NCBI GenBank assembly: GCA_951230915.1
Contig: OX579638.1
Coordinates: forward strand, 30,212,696-30,276,695
Direction of reading: 5' to 3'
Origin: Antitrichia curtipendula
Lineage: Eukaryota > Streptophyta > Bryopsida > Hypnales > Leucodontaceae
DNA length: 64,000 nt
Shown here: piece by piece, positions 1 to 12,732 of the stretch
Position numbering within the stretch: the stretch's first letter is position 1
Layout of the letters: each line of letters starts with the position of its first letter
Notes under the pieces: generated by a model
What the model saw: only the letters and a program-made list of their open reading frames with translations
Told to the model about the DNA's origin: nothing
Databases searched by the model: none
Program-made: the position numbers and the translations under genes

Positions 1-335
1 ACACTGCCACGAGCACTCCTCTAAATTGTTACGACACGGGTAGCCAAGTTTGCAATCTCGTGTGGTCGAAAAATGTGAATGAGCTGGTGAGTACACATGG
101 GTACTCTCAGAACCAGATCATCGTGTGGAGGTACCCCGCCATGTCCAAGCTTGCCACATTGACAGGCCATACGATGCGGGTGCTGTATCTTGCCATTTCC
201 CCTGACGGTCAGACCATCGTGACGGGCGCTGGCGATGAGACGCTCCGGTTCTGGAATGTTTTTCCCTCTCCGAAATCGCAAAGTGCAGTTCGGGACACCG
301 GGGTGTGGTCACTGGGACGAACGCACATTCGATAA
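1..335 (+). CDS. FZR: CCS52/FZR (CDH1-type) APC/C activator, terminal exon, partial
   Basis: Seen: from position 3 to the TGA/TAA region at 333-335 one frame reads through the last two WD40 blades of a Fizzy-related protein, including TGSQVCNLVWSKN, NQIIVWRYP, MSKLATLTGH, RVLYLAISPDGQT and GAGDETLRFWNVF. It ends in GRTHIR, so the C-terminal Ile-Arg (IR) tail is present. Known: CCS52/FZR proteins load substrates on the anaphase-promoting complex in G1 and during endoreduplication, and the IR tail docks on the APC3 TPR subunit. The start and the upstream WD40 repeats lie outside the window. No intron is visible in this stretch. This is one of only two confident host genes here. It could be any of the plant CCS52A/B classes; I cannot assign the subclass from this end alone. 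Confidence 0.93.
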   Translation, partial: TATSTPLNCYDTGSQVCNLVWSKNVNELVSTHGYSQNQIIVWRYPAMSKLATLTGHTMRVLYLAISPDGQTIVTGAGDETLRFWNVFPSPKSQSAVRDTGVWSLGRTHIR

Positions 336-536
336 CGCTGGGCCGGATGGGATCCCCTCCGCACGCCTTTCGTTTAGGCCAGAATGATGCAGCTACCGGT
401 ACTCACGTTGGTTGCTGTAGTATAATGAAGTTGGAAAAACCAAACTTAGGTGTTCCCGAGGTTGGAAGTCCACAATTCTTGATAGTTGCAGGATGATCTC
501 TCCAGCACATCACAACACGATGCATGGCTGCTGTCT

Positions 537-754
537 GCACAGGGAGCTCATATCGCGTTCCCGGTGTTCATTCCCGGTGAATTCCCGGTGAGTCTCAAAT
601 TTCCCACTGAACTTTATAATTTGACACCTGTAAAAACTTTCTATTTACAGGTATTTTGGACACATGTTGCAACTACAGATACACAGGGAAATTTGAGACT
701 CACCGGGAATTCACCGGGAATGAACACCGGGAACGCGATATGAGCTCCCTGTGC
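537..754. repeat. Perfect foldback element (69-bp arms, 80-bp loop)
   Basis: Positions 537-605 and 686-754 are exact reverse complements over 69 bases by eye, beginning GCACAGGGAGCTCATATCGC. The loop holds a smaller inverted pair (CCTGTAAA and TTTACAGG). Each arm repeats the short motif TTCCCGGTG three times. It lies about 200 bases downstream of the FZR stop, so it may fall in the 3' UTR. I see no clear target-site duplication. Most likely it is a recent MITE-type hairpin; a small-RNA hairpin locus is also possible. Confidence 0.85.
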
Positions 755-3700
755 TGTACAATTTGACTTCCCATCTGCAGCTGTGTATCCTCCCGAGGTA
801 GAGTGGCAGGAGACCCTTTTACCTTATGTACCTCTGGTCTCCATCGATTTTAAAATGGCTTACTGTGGCAATACCGATGGATTGTCGGGGTACATGATTG
901 CCCAACAGAAAATATGATCAACCTTTTTCGCCAAAGTTATTCTCTCATGGTTGTGAAATTGTGACCTAAAATGGGAAAGTTTGTTTTTGGATGTCGTCGT
1001 ACCAGCTCATAAGAGGGTTTACTTTTGTTTCAAAGTCCGTCAGATTTGTTGACCGTTTGAACTACGTGGTTGAGGGTGCAGGATTGGTTACAAGCCTTAC
1101 CTATTTGTGAGGGGGTGGGGTGGGGTTGGGAATCACGTGATCACCTTCTTGTGTGCGGTGTCGTGGTCTTGTCTTTCCTTAGATCCCTTCGTGTTATAAC
1201 GAAACTGAGTCTAAAGGTGGAAGTCATGCAGGAGCTAGAGATGTGCAGTATAGCGTTGGATGTGAGGGTCTACCACAGTAGTACCTTCATCGAAGCTGGA
1301 CACCGATGTGAAATCTCGCTGATAGGCTATTTGTTACCGAAAGGTACTATTTTGAGAAATTAGTATGGTTGCGATGATTGGTTTCACGAGCTTCGGTGCC
1401 TTGTAATGAAGTCAGATGTGATCGACGGAAACATGTATGCTGAGTTGCTGACCTTTTAAAGAGCGAAAGAACGTAGGTCATGCAACGTGCTCTGCGGATC
1501 GCATTGAATGCGATGTGACCTTTCATTTCATGGCCGATCGATCACTCTGTGCACATCACCGCTGCTGTTCATAAAGTTGAATTGATGAGACCTGCCTTGA
1601 CTTTTATCGCAGGAAAGACACCTACAAAGTGCGAATTACACCAGCCTCTCCCTTCAGTAGGCACATTCTAGGTGTCCGGACTCCAACGACGTCTGTTTTG
1701 CTGAAACCTTCCTCTTTGGCGTACATTGATGGATGACTCTATCTTGAGAGATTGAGTTGGGGTAATTCAGGACATTCCTCTGGATAGATGCATATTGCTG
1801 TCTCAGGCTGTGTGCAAGTAACATTGATATTCACGGTACACACCCTTGGTTTTGATTCTCAGGTGGTATCCATAACCTGCTGCTTATTATTACCAGTAAA
1901 TATGGGATGCAATCTCCAGAATAATTACTACTTGAACCCTTATATGATAGGGAAGCTTCGATCACTCTGTGGATCTCTTGACCTCGATCAATATTTCATA
2001 GTTTTTTGCAAAAACACCTGGAAGTGGAGATGGGTGTTGTATCTTGTTCTTCCTATTTTGTTTCCTTCTTCAGCTAATCATTTGAAGGCTGAATCTCAAT
2101 GTGCACATGCTATCCCAGCTTCAGTGCTTCAGCTTCAGTGACAGGGATTTTCAATTTCCTGGCATTTCGGAATGAGAGATGGCCTCTTCTTGATGGGCCA
2201 GTCCGATCAATCTGATTTCTTCAAATTTGGTTTGAATTCAATCTATGTGCCAGATCACAAGGTCATTTATTCAAAATTCCTGTCATAATTCAAGATCATA
2301 ATGCCTAGTTTTAGAAAATGTTTTGCTAAGAACCAAAAAGTCCCCATTTCATGCAACTAAGCACCCTATCCATTAAAGGTAAAGATATACTTCACCTACC
2401 TTGTCTTGAACCACATAGGATTATGATAAAGGTTTGAATATCTATGTAATTCAATCAATTACATAAATAAAATATAACCTCTTAAATTTTGTGTTTCTCC
2501 TTTGAATTAGAATTGGAGGAGGGCAACTACTGGGTAACAAATTGGAGACTAGAGCTATAGTGGGTGGGTGAAGGACTCTCTGCTAAAGATACAACATGTG
2601 CAGCCATTCAATATGTTAATGAGTTATGGATGATCAACAAGGCTGAAGCTAGCATCCTAGAGGAATATGGAAGGGGTCAAAGTTCCCAATGTTGGAAACT
2701 ACAACTAGGAATAAGTTGAAAACACAATGGATCCTGTTTTTTACTTACATCCAAACCAATGTCATTTGGTACTTCCTTGATAGCATTAGTGTTCTAAATT
2801 GGTAGATATTAGAGAGTGTATTTTTTATTTATTTTTTAATTCTAGAACTTGAGAAAATTTGTAAATTTTTCAATCTACAACTCAAACTTTTGAGCTTAAA
2901 AAAAAGATTGCAAAAAAAGCCTTAGATTGCATTGTGATTTTTACAAATAGTTGTATTGAAATTTTTTAATGGAAGTACTTTAAGACTCTCAAACCTGTGG
3001 AAATTGGTGGTATAATTAACATGAACTAGAAAATTAAAAAAAATCAAAATCAAAATCCGTAGTGCAAATTTTGGTCACAAATGGTAGTCAAAGTCATTTG
3101 AAATTCTTGGATAGAACCCAAAAGAGTTTTTCCTTCACTTCAAATTATTTTATAATTTGTGCTGACAAATGTCACAAATTGTTTATCACATATTCTTATA
3201 CAAGTGTAAATACCAAATTTTTGATTGAATTGCCTTCTTTATGATTTTGTTTGTTTTTTACATTAGAAATGTTTGACTAATACTATTTTTAAGAGGCAAA
3301 TTGTGGAATTTTGTGTAAATAGGGAAGACTGATGACGGATTCAAAGAGGGCTAATAGATAAGATTAGAAAGGTGGCTAATGAACATGGCACCCATTTGGA
3401 TCTAATAATTGATGACTTGCCAAATATCTTCCCCTATATGAAACTAATTTGACGAATTGTTGAAGTATATCTTGATTGTATAATTATGATAAATGATTAG
3501 TGAGGGCATTTGATCTTGTGTTTGGTGAATTTGCTTGAGGTATAAATCTCGTTGTTCATTGTACATTGTTTAATTGCCATCAAAATTGATGAGCTCACGG
3601 TGTTGATGGTGAAAACATAGATGAGGTTTAATATGTTTGAATATTGATTAAGTAAGTTAGTGACCAACAACACTAAATGGTGGATTTTTGGATGGTGTGT

Positions 3701-4099
3701 AAGTTTTGGCAATTTAATTTTGTTGAACTAATCAGAATTGTAATAAGGTTGGAATTTGTCTCAGGTGATAATCATTAGACTTTCTTGACACCGTGAATTC
3801 ACAATGAAGTTGCCAATTGAGATGGTTGATAATTAGGCAAAAGTGCGTGCTTTGAAATCTGTACTTGAAAATTTGAGTTTGTGTCACCAGCCTAGCGATG
3901 GTCCTTGGGTGTGAGAGTAAGCAAACCGTTTGATATTTGTTGTGATAATTGGTCTTGATGACAAAAGAGAGAAATTGTATTATGTGTTTTGAAGTTTTGT
4001 TGTACTGAGATCACGGTCGTTGTTAGGCCAATTTACAAGATTGTAATACCCTCAAACTTATGTACGGTAAATTTACTATATGCTTGTGATGATTGGCCA

Positions 4100-4213
4100 T
4101 TGGCCAAAGTTAATGAATAAGAAAGAGAGACATGCACGATCTTGTCCAACTACATATTGGCCAAAGTTAACAAATAAGAAAGAGCGACATGCACAATCCT
4201 ACCCAACTACCAA
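4100..4213. repeat. 57-bp tandem duplication
   Basis: Positions 4100-4156 and 4157-4213 are two adjacent copies of a 57-base unit beginning TTGGCCAAAGTTAA and running through AAATAAGAAAGAG, ACATGCAC and CCAACTAC. They differ at about seven positions. It lies inside AT-rich non-coding DNA. Confidence 0.8.
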
Positions 4214-7071
4214 TGGTGTAGGCAAATACATGATTTACAGAAGTATCAGGGAGCATTACACACCCTTCATATCATGCACACGGAGAATATTTGCCCTTAC
4301 CGAATAGTTTGAAATCTTTTGCATCCTTGCATTAACTTAGTAATAAGGTTAGGTAATTGACTAATTGGAATATTTGCCCAAACATAAGGTGAATAATAAA
4401 GGAACTTAGAAATATATAATTATAAATATAAATATTTTATGTCTGCATTAGATCATGCATTTGATGGTTTGTCCAATCAAGATGATTTGCTAGAATATTT
4501 GCCCACCTTTAGATAATGACTAGACAAGACCAGAACAACAACATGATGTCTGCATACATTGATAAAGGATAGTGAAGTGAGGAATTGGGAATAATAAGTA
4601 AATTGTCAGACAAATACATTTTGAAACCATTCCTATCTGAAAAGTGACCATAGACACCTAAAACAATAAACTTATTAATATTTTTCCATAAAAATCCTTA
4701 TATGTGTATGCTTGAGGTTTTGTCCTAGCCTAAAAAAAATCTAGTTTATAATAAGTTTAGTGCAAGATCCTATAATTAGATTCCCTACAAAATTATATTT
4801 CAATTTCATGGCTCAAAGAATAGAAATGGCAATTTTGAATGTTTTTTTGAGGGAATAAATGCCTGAAAACTTTAGGATTTAGGTTCCATTAAAAAGAGAA
4901 TGATGTAGACAACCTTTTTGTCTTCTTTGGCAAAAAGAAATGCATAAATTATGAGTCCCCTATAATTGTAATGAGGCCCATCTAGACAAGTGGACTACAA
5001 TTTTTGGAAACCTAGGGGGCCAAAAGATTCATAACAAATTACTTCAAAAAGACTCACATTATGATCTACTCTATTTTAAAAAACATATTAAAACTGCAAA
5101 GTGGATCCTTTTGTATCCTTTTTTACTTTACACTACTTCCAAAGGAATGACCCCCTAAAGACCACCCTTTCAAAGACCAACCATCAACTTTGGTTTACTT
5201 TGCATATTTGTTTTTAGCCAAAGAGGGTGTTTTTTTATCTATTGGATTATTTAAGGGAAGACTCAAGGATGAAAAAATATTTTTGCATCCAATTTTTTTA
5301 AATATGAAAATAACAAATCTATGGATAATAATATTAATATTGTACTTTAGCAATTTTTTATTCTTTACATTAATATAAATTTTAATTATAAAAGTGATCT
5401 TTTTGAATTTGAAATAAACTAATGACATGAAGTTGATTAAGTTCAGTTCCTACTCTAATTTGAATTTTTGAAAAAAGTTCTAAGATTTGTGTTTTTTCAA
5501 AAGCTTCATTGTTCTCTATGTTGCCAATGATGTCCACTGAAGATTGAAAATTCTAGTGCTAGCTCAAGAAATTGTGGTAGCATAAATTCCAAAATGTAGT
5601 CATTGCATGGATGTGGAACCCCCCACCCCAAGTGTTTGTCACGATTGGCCTTGGAGAACAATGTAAACCTGCCATTGTCAATGCACTTCTATGCATGCGC
5701 CCTCATCATTAAGACGAAGTAAACAAACATTTCTAGAGTGTCCATGCATGGTCTTTGTAGTGTGTCATTTGAGAAGTGTAGATGGTATTTTGCCATTAGC
5801 TCCGTCATTTGTGGAGCTAGGTGGGTTGCGAGGAAGATGGTGTAGAATGCATTGACCTTGAATGCAAATTTGGGCCATGGTTTGGGCCACTGGCAAGGAT
5901 TTCAAAACCTTGGTTAGGGACCTCGGTGTCCATGTAGTTCACATGTTTGTGTGAAGACTCATCTTTTTCAAGTTGAGTCTCCCACGTGATAGAGTGAGAG
6001 GCGTTTTGCCTCGGAGTTCCATTCAAGTAGGCATTCATTATTCAAGAATGGTGTAGATTCAACTTGTATAATCTTTTGTGATTTTTTTCAGTTCTTTCGA
6101 AGCTTTTCTTTATGTTCATTACCTGAAAAAGATCTCATTACATTCATAGGTGTACATATAGTGAAATTTTACATCTAAACTAGTCCAAAAACGCATTTTA
6201 GTGTGTTTTAGAGGAATTTCACATGTGCTGAAATTGCAAGTGGAACTCAAGCTTGATTGCTTGAGGTCATGGCCATGGTTTTAGATCATTTTAGACCTTG
6301 TAAATAGGTACTAACCCTTATTAGGAAGATAAATGCATTATTATCCTTGCTTTAGGGGCCAAAAAATTTAAGGAGCAAAGAAAGGGCCAATGAGACAGGT
6401 GACATGTATTAGTAGCCTAAAATTGTAGAAAAGCAAGGTCGTCTCTTTGGAAGTAGGGGAGCCAAAGTTGGGGGGAGATTGTAGAAGGAATTAGTTGATT
6501 TTGGAGTGGTGATGAGGAATTGTGAAGGCAAGTTTGTATTTCAAGAGGTTGGAAAAGAGTGGTGATGCTTGTGTGTAGTCCTGGGGAGGAGGAAGAAGGA
6601 AGTAATTTAATTCGTTCTATGTGTTTGGCTTCAAATTCATAGGCTCTTTTGAACCTCATAATTTTCTTTTGTCAAGATTTTTGACTACCTATTATTCAGC
6701 TGTTAGCCTCTTACGACTGTAAATTGTTTGGGCAAGATATGATTTTGGATTGACTTGCCTATGGAGAGAGTCACAGATTAGCGAGGTCATAAAGATTGTT
6801 GCTTGTAATTATGAAGAACGTGTTTGGAGTATTTTAATTTTGTTGTTCTACAACATGTGTGACTTGTCTGAGTAACTATGTGTTTTGGTCACTGTCTTCA
6901 GAGGTCAAAGGATGACTAGAGTATCATAATTTGCTCAAGTCATTTGATAGTGTAGGACATTCATATGCACCAAGGTTTTAGTTCAACTCCATCTATTCGC
7001 TTTCGTTTAGGATGAAAATTTAAATTGAAGATATACTTTAGCTGGTTGGGGTGGATTGTCTTTGGAAGGGA

Positions 7072-7506
7072 CTAGGATTCAGATTTACATGGAGAATATA
7101 ACTTCTTCTTGTTCCTGAAGTGACGTCGGAAGGGTACAAGCACAGTGACCAACAATGACTTGTCATCGGGAGTTGATGACCAATTTTCTTGCTTGTACAC
7201 AAGGTGTTTTAGACCCAAATTTTTAGTATAAAAAATAAAAACAAAAAAAATCAACAACTTTAGAACTATCTCTACAGGTTTAGCAGAGAGGGTTAAGTGT
7301 TGATTGGGGATGTTTAGGAAGCCTTGAGGGTAGAGGATACTTTCGTTGTAGTCTAAAGCCTCTAGTCTACTCATGGTCACTACCAAATTATAGGCGGATG
7401 CACAAATCAATGATTGTGCTCTGTCGAAGCCACCACGACCTTTACGACAATACACTCGACTAATACACGTGCTTAGAATAATACCCATACTTGTTGTCGC
7501 GTACAT
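7072..7506 (-). other. Unrecognised 144-codon open frame
   Basis: An uninterrupted frame on the minus strand reads from 7506 down to 7072. I recognise no domain. The N-terminal half is of mixed composition, with RKGRGGFDRAQ near residue 25, and the middle has a hydrophobic stretch (LKLLIFFVFIFY) near residue 85. Codon choice does not settle whether it is real. Weaker frames on the same strand at 5817-6038 and 6417-6659 could be parts of the same decayed gene. It may equally be chance. Confidence 0.15.
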
Positions 7507-8094
7507 GCAATTTTGTCATCTTGCTAACGAAGCATGTCGGGATCCACAATATCTAGATGGTCGAGTAGATTGGCTTACGCAAGCAATATATATTACTGGC
7601 TTACTTTACTTTATCCGGGTTCATTTACCACCACAAGGTGTGTAACATAATAATGCAGGATTTTGGGAAACTTAGAAAATGAGGCTAATACATGCACAAC
7701 AGGGCGGCATCCATTAGCTTGCCATGATGTGCCATACATTGTTTGCAAACCTAAATTCAATTGTTATACTGCGATGTTGGAATGAACATTGTGATGAGGT
7801 TTGTGATTGTCTTTCACGGATGCAAAGGGTGCATGTGATACTAGATGGAATTATAGGAGTAGGGGAGTTTGAGATCAACTGAAACCGCATGTCAGGTTTG
7901 CAAATTGATCTCTCTATGTAATAGGTGTAGTTTTAGTACTAGCACAAGACCATTAACTTACTTGGTGTAGAGGTGGATTAGATCTAGATAGTTTATTTAG
8001 TTCTAGTTTTGGAATGTAATTGGTGGTATGTACCAAACACTTCTTTTATTTATGAGTGACAGTTGATTTTCCCACATATGACAAAAAAAATTAT

Positions 8095-8330
8095 GCCACA
8101 TTTAACTATTTTTGGACTTTTACGTGAATTCTGGACAAAACATTAAAAAATCTCCAAATAATAACATTTGCAGATCTCCAGATGTTTGTATAGATCTTCA
8201 GATGTTTTGTAATGATCTCCCAATGTTTTACATAGATCTCCTGATATTTTGCATTATTTTCAAATGACCATTTTTTTTCTATTATTAATTTTGGACCCTT
8301 TGAAAGTCCAAAAATAGTTAAATGTGACAT
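8095..8330. mobile_element. TA-flanked inverted-repeat element with internal short repeats
   Basis: The ends are inverted repeats of about 26 bases: TGCCACATTTAACTATTTTT on the left, matching the reverse complement of the right end with one mismatch. Both ends abut TA, consistent with a Tc1/mariner-type target duplication. Between them a unit of about 28 bases (GATCTCCAGATGTTTTG-like) recurs about four times. No coding sequence. Confidence 0.65.
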
Positions 8331-8908
8331 AATTGGATTAAACCATTTTTGTGATTGTATTTCATTTTGCAATGGTGAATCAAACCACATGGTTTCACAA
8401 GGGCAAGGATGTCTCTGAGAACATTGGGTGGTTGAATGTTAATCCAACAAAAATCAAATCACTTAAACCAATTTGAGTAGGAGTGACATTCAAAGATTAC
8501 TTAATTTGTTCTATGATTTACAAGTAGCATCACTTAACCCAGTGTCAAGGCAAGATCAAGTGAGGGACTTGATCCCACCATTTGTTTTATCCCCAATCAT
8601 TGTCATGAAATTGCATTGAGGTTCAACCGCAAAGAGCTCAAGGTACAAAGATATTGAGTGCCAATGCTATTAAATTTTGGACTAAACAAAGGGGGCTTTT
8701 GCTTTATTTGTGAACAATGCCTTGAAAGACCAGGGATTGAAGCTCCTTTGTCACTAGTAGAAATTTTAGCGTCCAAAGTGACAAAAAAATGTTGATTTTT
8801 TTTGTTCATTCTCGTGTTGATTTGGACGTGTTGACTTGGACATTGCATAGCAAAATAGTGTTGATTTGGACATGAAAATGAACACTTTTGTGTGGTTTAT
8901 CAACACAT

Positions 8909-9045
8909 AAGTGTTGATTAAGTGACTAGAAAGTGTTGATTAAGTGACTAGAAAGTGTTGATTAAGTGACTAGAAAGTGTTGATTAAGTGACTAGAAAGT
9001 GTTGATTAAGTGACTAGAAAGTGTTGATTTGGCAACTAGAAAGTG
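8909..9045. repeat. 22-bp tandem array inside CACTA element
   Basis: Five identical units of 22 bases (AAGTGTTGATTAAGTGACTA plus GA) and a sixth variant unit stand head to tail near the left end of the CACTA element. Arrays like this near the ends of CACTA elements often bind the transposase; that role here is inference. Confidence 0.85.
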
Positions 9046-9109
9046 TTAATTTTTCAACAATTTAAAAAAAAAAATGGAAATATTTTATAAATTAATAAAT
9101 TTTAACCAA

Positions 9110-9310
9110 TGCCTCACTGCCACATGGCAACTACCACGTGGGCAAGACCACCACGAGGGCAACCTGCCACGTGGGCTAGGCCGCCACGAGGGCAGAGCTT
9201 GCCACCCGGACAAGGCCGCCACGAGGGCAGCCAGCCATGCAGGCAAAAAATGCCAATGGCTGCCCGGGCATGCCAGCCATGCATGCAGGCTGTATGGCTG
9301 CATGGCTGGC
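9110..9310. repeat. GC-rich degenerate tandem repeat
   Basis: Repeated GCCACGTGGGCA and CCACGAGGGCA units, then a run of TGCCAGCCATGCA-like units, make a GC-rich island in otherwise AT-rich DNA. Long frames on both strands here (for example 9074-9376 and 9085-9441) come from the repeat and are not taken as genes. Confidence 0.6.
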
Positions 9311-12059
9311 TGGTTGGTGTTTAAAAGTGTAAAAAAAAGGAGCCCATTCCAACCCTTCTCTGAATTTTGTCCATAACTTTTCATTGAAGACTCCAAATTG
9401 CAAACGGATTTTTGGAGATGAAATATACCTTCATTTAACAACTTTTCTTAGTTAAAAGTCTTAAGAAATAAGTTAATTTACTATTTGAAAACGGCCCCTG
9501 AAGTCTGCTGAAATTTGTAAACACTGATTTGTGAATGATGAAGTTATTAAAAAAAAATATGTATATACTATTTCCTTCAAGCATGAATATAAAATATTTT
9601 TTTCAAGGTTGAAGTATAAATTTCCAGCATATTTCTTCAATATGTAATGAACACTTGCAAGTTCAAGAATTGACATACAATTTTTGAGATAAATTCTTTG
9701 AAAGATAAAACTTATCCTATTGGAAATTTAAAAATTTAACCTCTAAATGACCAATTAGCATTTTATGGCAATATAGAGATTTTAGATAGCTCATTGCGGA
9801 TACAATTACAATTTTTTGGCTTTAACCCCTCAAGGCGTAACAATGTTTTTACAATGGAGGCTCTCAATGAATTGCCTAATTTTGATGTTTTTTTGCAAAT
9901 GGACGTGTTTGAAATTTTTAATTTTAACCGTAAAAAAGTGAAGGATAATTTGTCTAGTATGCACGGAATTAATTGTGGAAAATACTGACCATTATATTTT
10001 TAAATTATAGTAATTTTGGATGATCAACTCTTTAGGCAAAAAACTCTTCTAGAGAAAAAAAATTATAAGAAGGTAATAAATGCTTTATTGCCCTCCAAAA
10101 AAATAATTTTAGAATCTAAGGCACATGTATTATTTTTTTATTTAAAAAATTAAAAAACTAAAAACTCTCCCAAGTTTGTAGACATTTTCAAGCAAAAGGA
10201 GTAGAAAGCCAAACCTGACCAAATTGGATCCTACAAAAAATTTAAAAATTGATAAATGTATCATTTTCTGAAATTTAACAATTAATATCAGTAGTTTAAT
10301 GTTGGGAACATCTCCAAAAAATTTGAAATCATTCTAATTATTTTTGTATTCTTAATCAAACCAAATTGAATTTTGTATTTCTAAAATTACAAAAATTTAA
10401 AATTTGAATTTCTTACTTCAAACCTAGTTTGATTGAAGAAAGTAAAGACTAGAAATGTTTAAGAAAATGTTTTTTTGCATCCCTACTATTTCTTTCATTG
10501 TAAGCAAATTATATTTGCTCCCTTTTTCCTTTAGACTACATTTCCTAAATAAATTTTTAAATACTTCCCATATATATATAAATTTTGAAATCGGATAATA
10601 GCGTAGAAATTAACATGGAACCTAACAAAATGGAGATAGGTTTTTAAAACTATTTCATTGTAAATTCAGCAAACTTTGGAGGTTGTTTTGGCATAGTAGA
10701 AGAACTTTTTTGAAAAGATTTTGAACTAAGAAAAGGTAGTAATTCAAAAAAGCTTTCATCTCCAAAATTCCATTTGAGATTTGGAGATTTTACTCAAAAG
10801 TTTTGGACAAAGTTTAGAGAGAGGTTCGGAAATCATCACTTTTGACATTTTTGAACATCCTCTCTGAATTTTATTCATAGCTTTTGATTGGAGGATCAAA
10901 ACTTCAAACTAATTATAAGAGATGAAATTTTTCTAGAATTTACAACTTCTCTAAGTTTAAAAAATTTTCCAAAAAATCCTTTTACTATACCAAAACGACT
11001 TCCAAAGTCTTCTGAATTTACCAAAAATACAATTTCCAATACTTCTCTAAAATTTATTCATAACTTTTGATTGGAGATTTGAAATCTCAAAAAGACTATT
11101 GGAGATGAAAGTTGGTTTAGTTCCACAACATTTTTTAGTTGAAAGTTCTTTGAAAAATGTTCATTTATTATGTGCAAATAACCTCCAAAGTCTACTGACT
11201 TTATGGAACACCAAAATGTGTACTTAATTTTTTTTTTAAATACACTGTAAAATGAAGGTGTCAAGAGATTCTATAAAATTCCAAAAGATTCTAGAAGGTT
11301 CAAAAAGTATTCAACAAAAATCTGTTGATTTTGTCACTGATTGTCCAAATCAACAAAAAAAAATGTCGCCATTACCAAAAAAAATGTGAAGATTGTCCAA
11401 ATCAACAAAAAAAATGTTGCCATTAACAAAAAAATGTGAAATCGGACATTGCAGTAACCAAATCAACATAAATATGTTGATTTTTTGTTAATTTGGACGT
11501 CATTTTCTACTAGTGTGTGTAGAGCTAGAATAAGGGTGGAAGAAAGGAATCTTATCATCCCTTATATAGTGGTACTTTTGAAAAACAAAGGCCAATAAAG
11601 AAAATGTAGGTAGTACCACTTGACAATGGGAGCATGGTTGGTTGTTGAACTGGGCAATTAGTGTCTAGAATGCACTAAAACTGGCAATCACCGATTACGA
11701 AGTGCTACACACTATTTACTTGAATGCCATTGCGAGTAAGCACGAGGTTTGACAATATTATCCATAAATCTAAAACTGGATTTTCCTCGGCGGACAAGGT
11801 ATACTAGGAGTAGTGTGCCATTTGTGAGTGATTTTATTCCGGAGCCATTGGAAATTGTAGAGGTCGTGTCAATTTAACTTTGAAGCCAACAACCTTTTAC
11901 TGGTTTGCGACATTCCAACGATTTAATACCAAAGACTTCTGAGGACCAAATAGATTGGGTGGAAGGGACCACAAGTATCAATGGAGGAGATTTCTAAGCC
12001 ACTATGGTGAACCTTGAGTAAGGTTTCCTTGTATTGAATCGATTTTTGTTTGGGACAAG

Positions 12060-12732
12060 ATGACATTACCATATGAAGATGCCGATAGTGGGGTACAATG
12101 TTTTTCAGGTGCCATGGGCACTATGGTGGTTGACAATTTCAGGAGGGAGCTCACAATGTGGTGTGAACTTCAAAAATCACGCAATGTGAGTTTCAACCCA
12201 TATATGGTATGGAGGGCACTATTTGGGTGCCTAGAAAGGGCACTACTCTTGGATTACAGGGAATTTAAGCTACTTGCTCCACCGAAATTTTGGCATGGTA
12301 GAATTACTATGCCTCAAATATGTCGATATACGGGGAGAAGGCCCAAGTGTTGTGTTACCAGCTAATAAGGGGAAGAAAGAAGAAAGGGATGCGAGCACAA
12401 CAACCCCTAAGGCCACCGTGACTATGACCACTACATTAGTGGAAGACCCACCACCTTTCAATTCCACTGCAAGATTTTTCATACAGTTACACGGAATTAT
12501 TTTGGCTAACGTGTGAACAAGATAAAATCATTTCACACGTTTGTCCAAGGTTGGTGGTTTTTGTTCAGGTTGTGGTGTCAAAAGCCATGGAGAGGCAAAT
12601 TGCTGGAAAATACATCCAGAACTCAAGCCCAAAGGTGGAAAAGATGCCAAAAGAAGTGAATCTAAGGAGGCCAAGTCCATGGAAGGAGAGAAAAAATTGC
12701 AGAAGGCTCGATTCATAGAGTTAGAGGCCTAG
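12060..12732 (+). pseudogene. Ty3/gypsy gag with CCHC zinc knuckle, broken
   Basis: The frame from 12060 has the gag-like stretch RRELTMWCELQ and LERALLLDYREFKLL. It shifts frame near 12290 and is resumed at 12541, where C-X2-C-X4-H-X4-C (12562-12603) forms a retroviral-type zinc knuckle followed by a Lys-rich tail (KGGKDAKRSESKEAKS). A TAG at about 12730 interrupts the frame, which then continues toward the protease. Known: gag forms the particle and the knuckle binds element RNA. At least one frameshift and two stops show it is dead. Its 5' boundary and LTR were not found. Confidence 0.75.

Larger units (their letters stand above)
755..8089. other. No recognisable gene; 3' flank of FZR then AT-rich repeat-derived DNA
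   Basis: Up to about 2.1 kb the base composition is mixed and unique-looking, and probably holds the rest of the FZR 3' flank. A 97-codon ORF at 1070-1363 has no recognisable motif. From 2.1 kb on the DNA is AT-rich. At about 4690-4870 there is a decayed end of the TTAA-type family that recurs at 33.3, 53.6 and 56.1 kb (shared phrase GGCAATTTTGAATG followed by a T run). Apart from the local duplication at 4100-4213 and a weak ORF at 7072-7506, I see nothing else I can name. Confidence 0.5.
8752..11515. mobile_element. Non-autonomous CACTA element
   Basis: It starts CACTAGTAGAAA at 8752 and ends with the inverted counterpart TTTCTACTAGTG at 11515. It is flanked by the 3-bp direct repeat TGT (8749-8751 and 11516-11518), as expected for CACTA (En/Spm) elements. 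Subterminal copies of GTTGATTTGGAC (left) and its complement (right) are repeated several times. It contains a 22-bp tandem array (8909-9045), a GC-rich array of CCACGAGGGCA-like units (9110-9310), and an inverted pair centred near 10835. No transposase frame is seen. Removing it joins two stretches (8340-8751 and 11519-12060) that may both belong to the 5' part of the retrotransposon. Confidence 0.85.

Noticed and set aside
486..743. 85-codon frame
   Set aside because: It is read through the perfect foldback and its loop; no protein family.
1070..1363. 97-codon frame downstream of FZR
   Set aside because: No motif, no start context, and composition like the neighbouring non-coding DNA.
9074..9441. 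Long frames on both strands
   Set aside because: They follow the GC-rich tandem repeat inside the CACTA element; repeats with a period that keeps frames open explain them.
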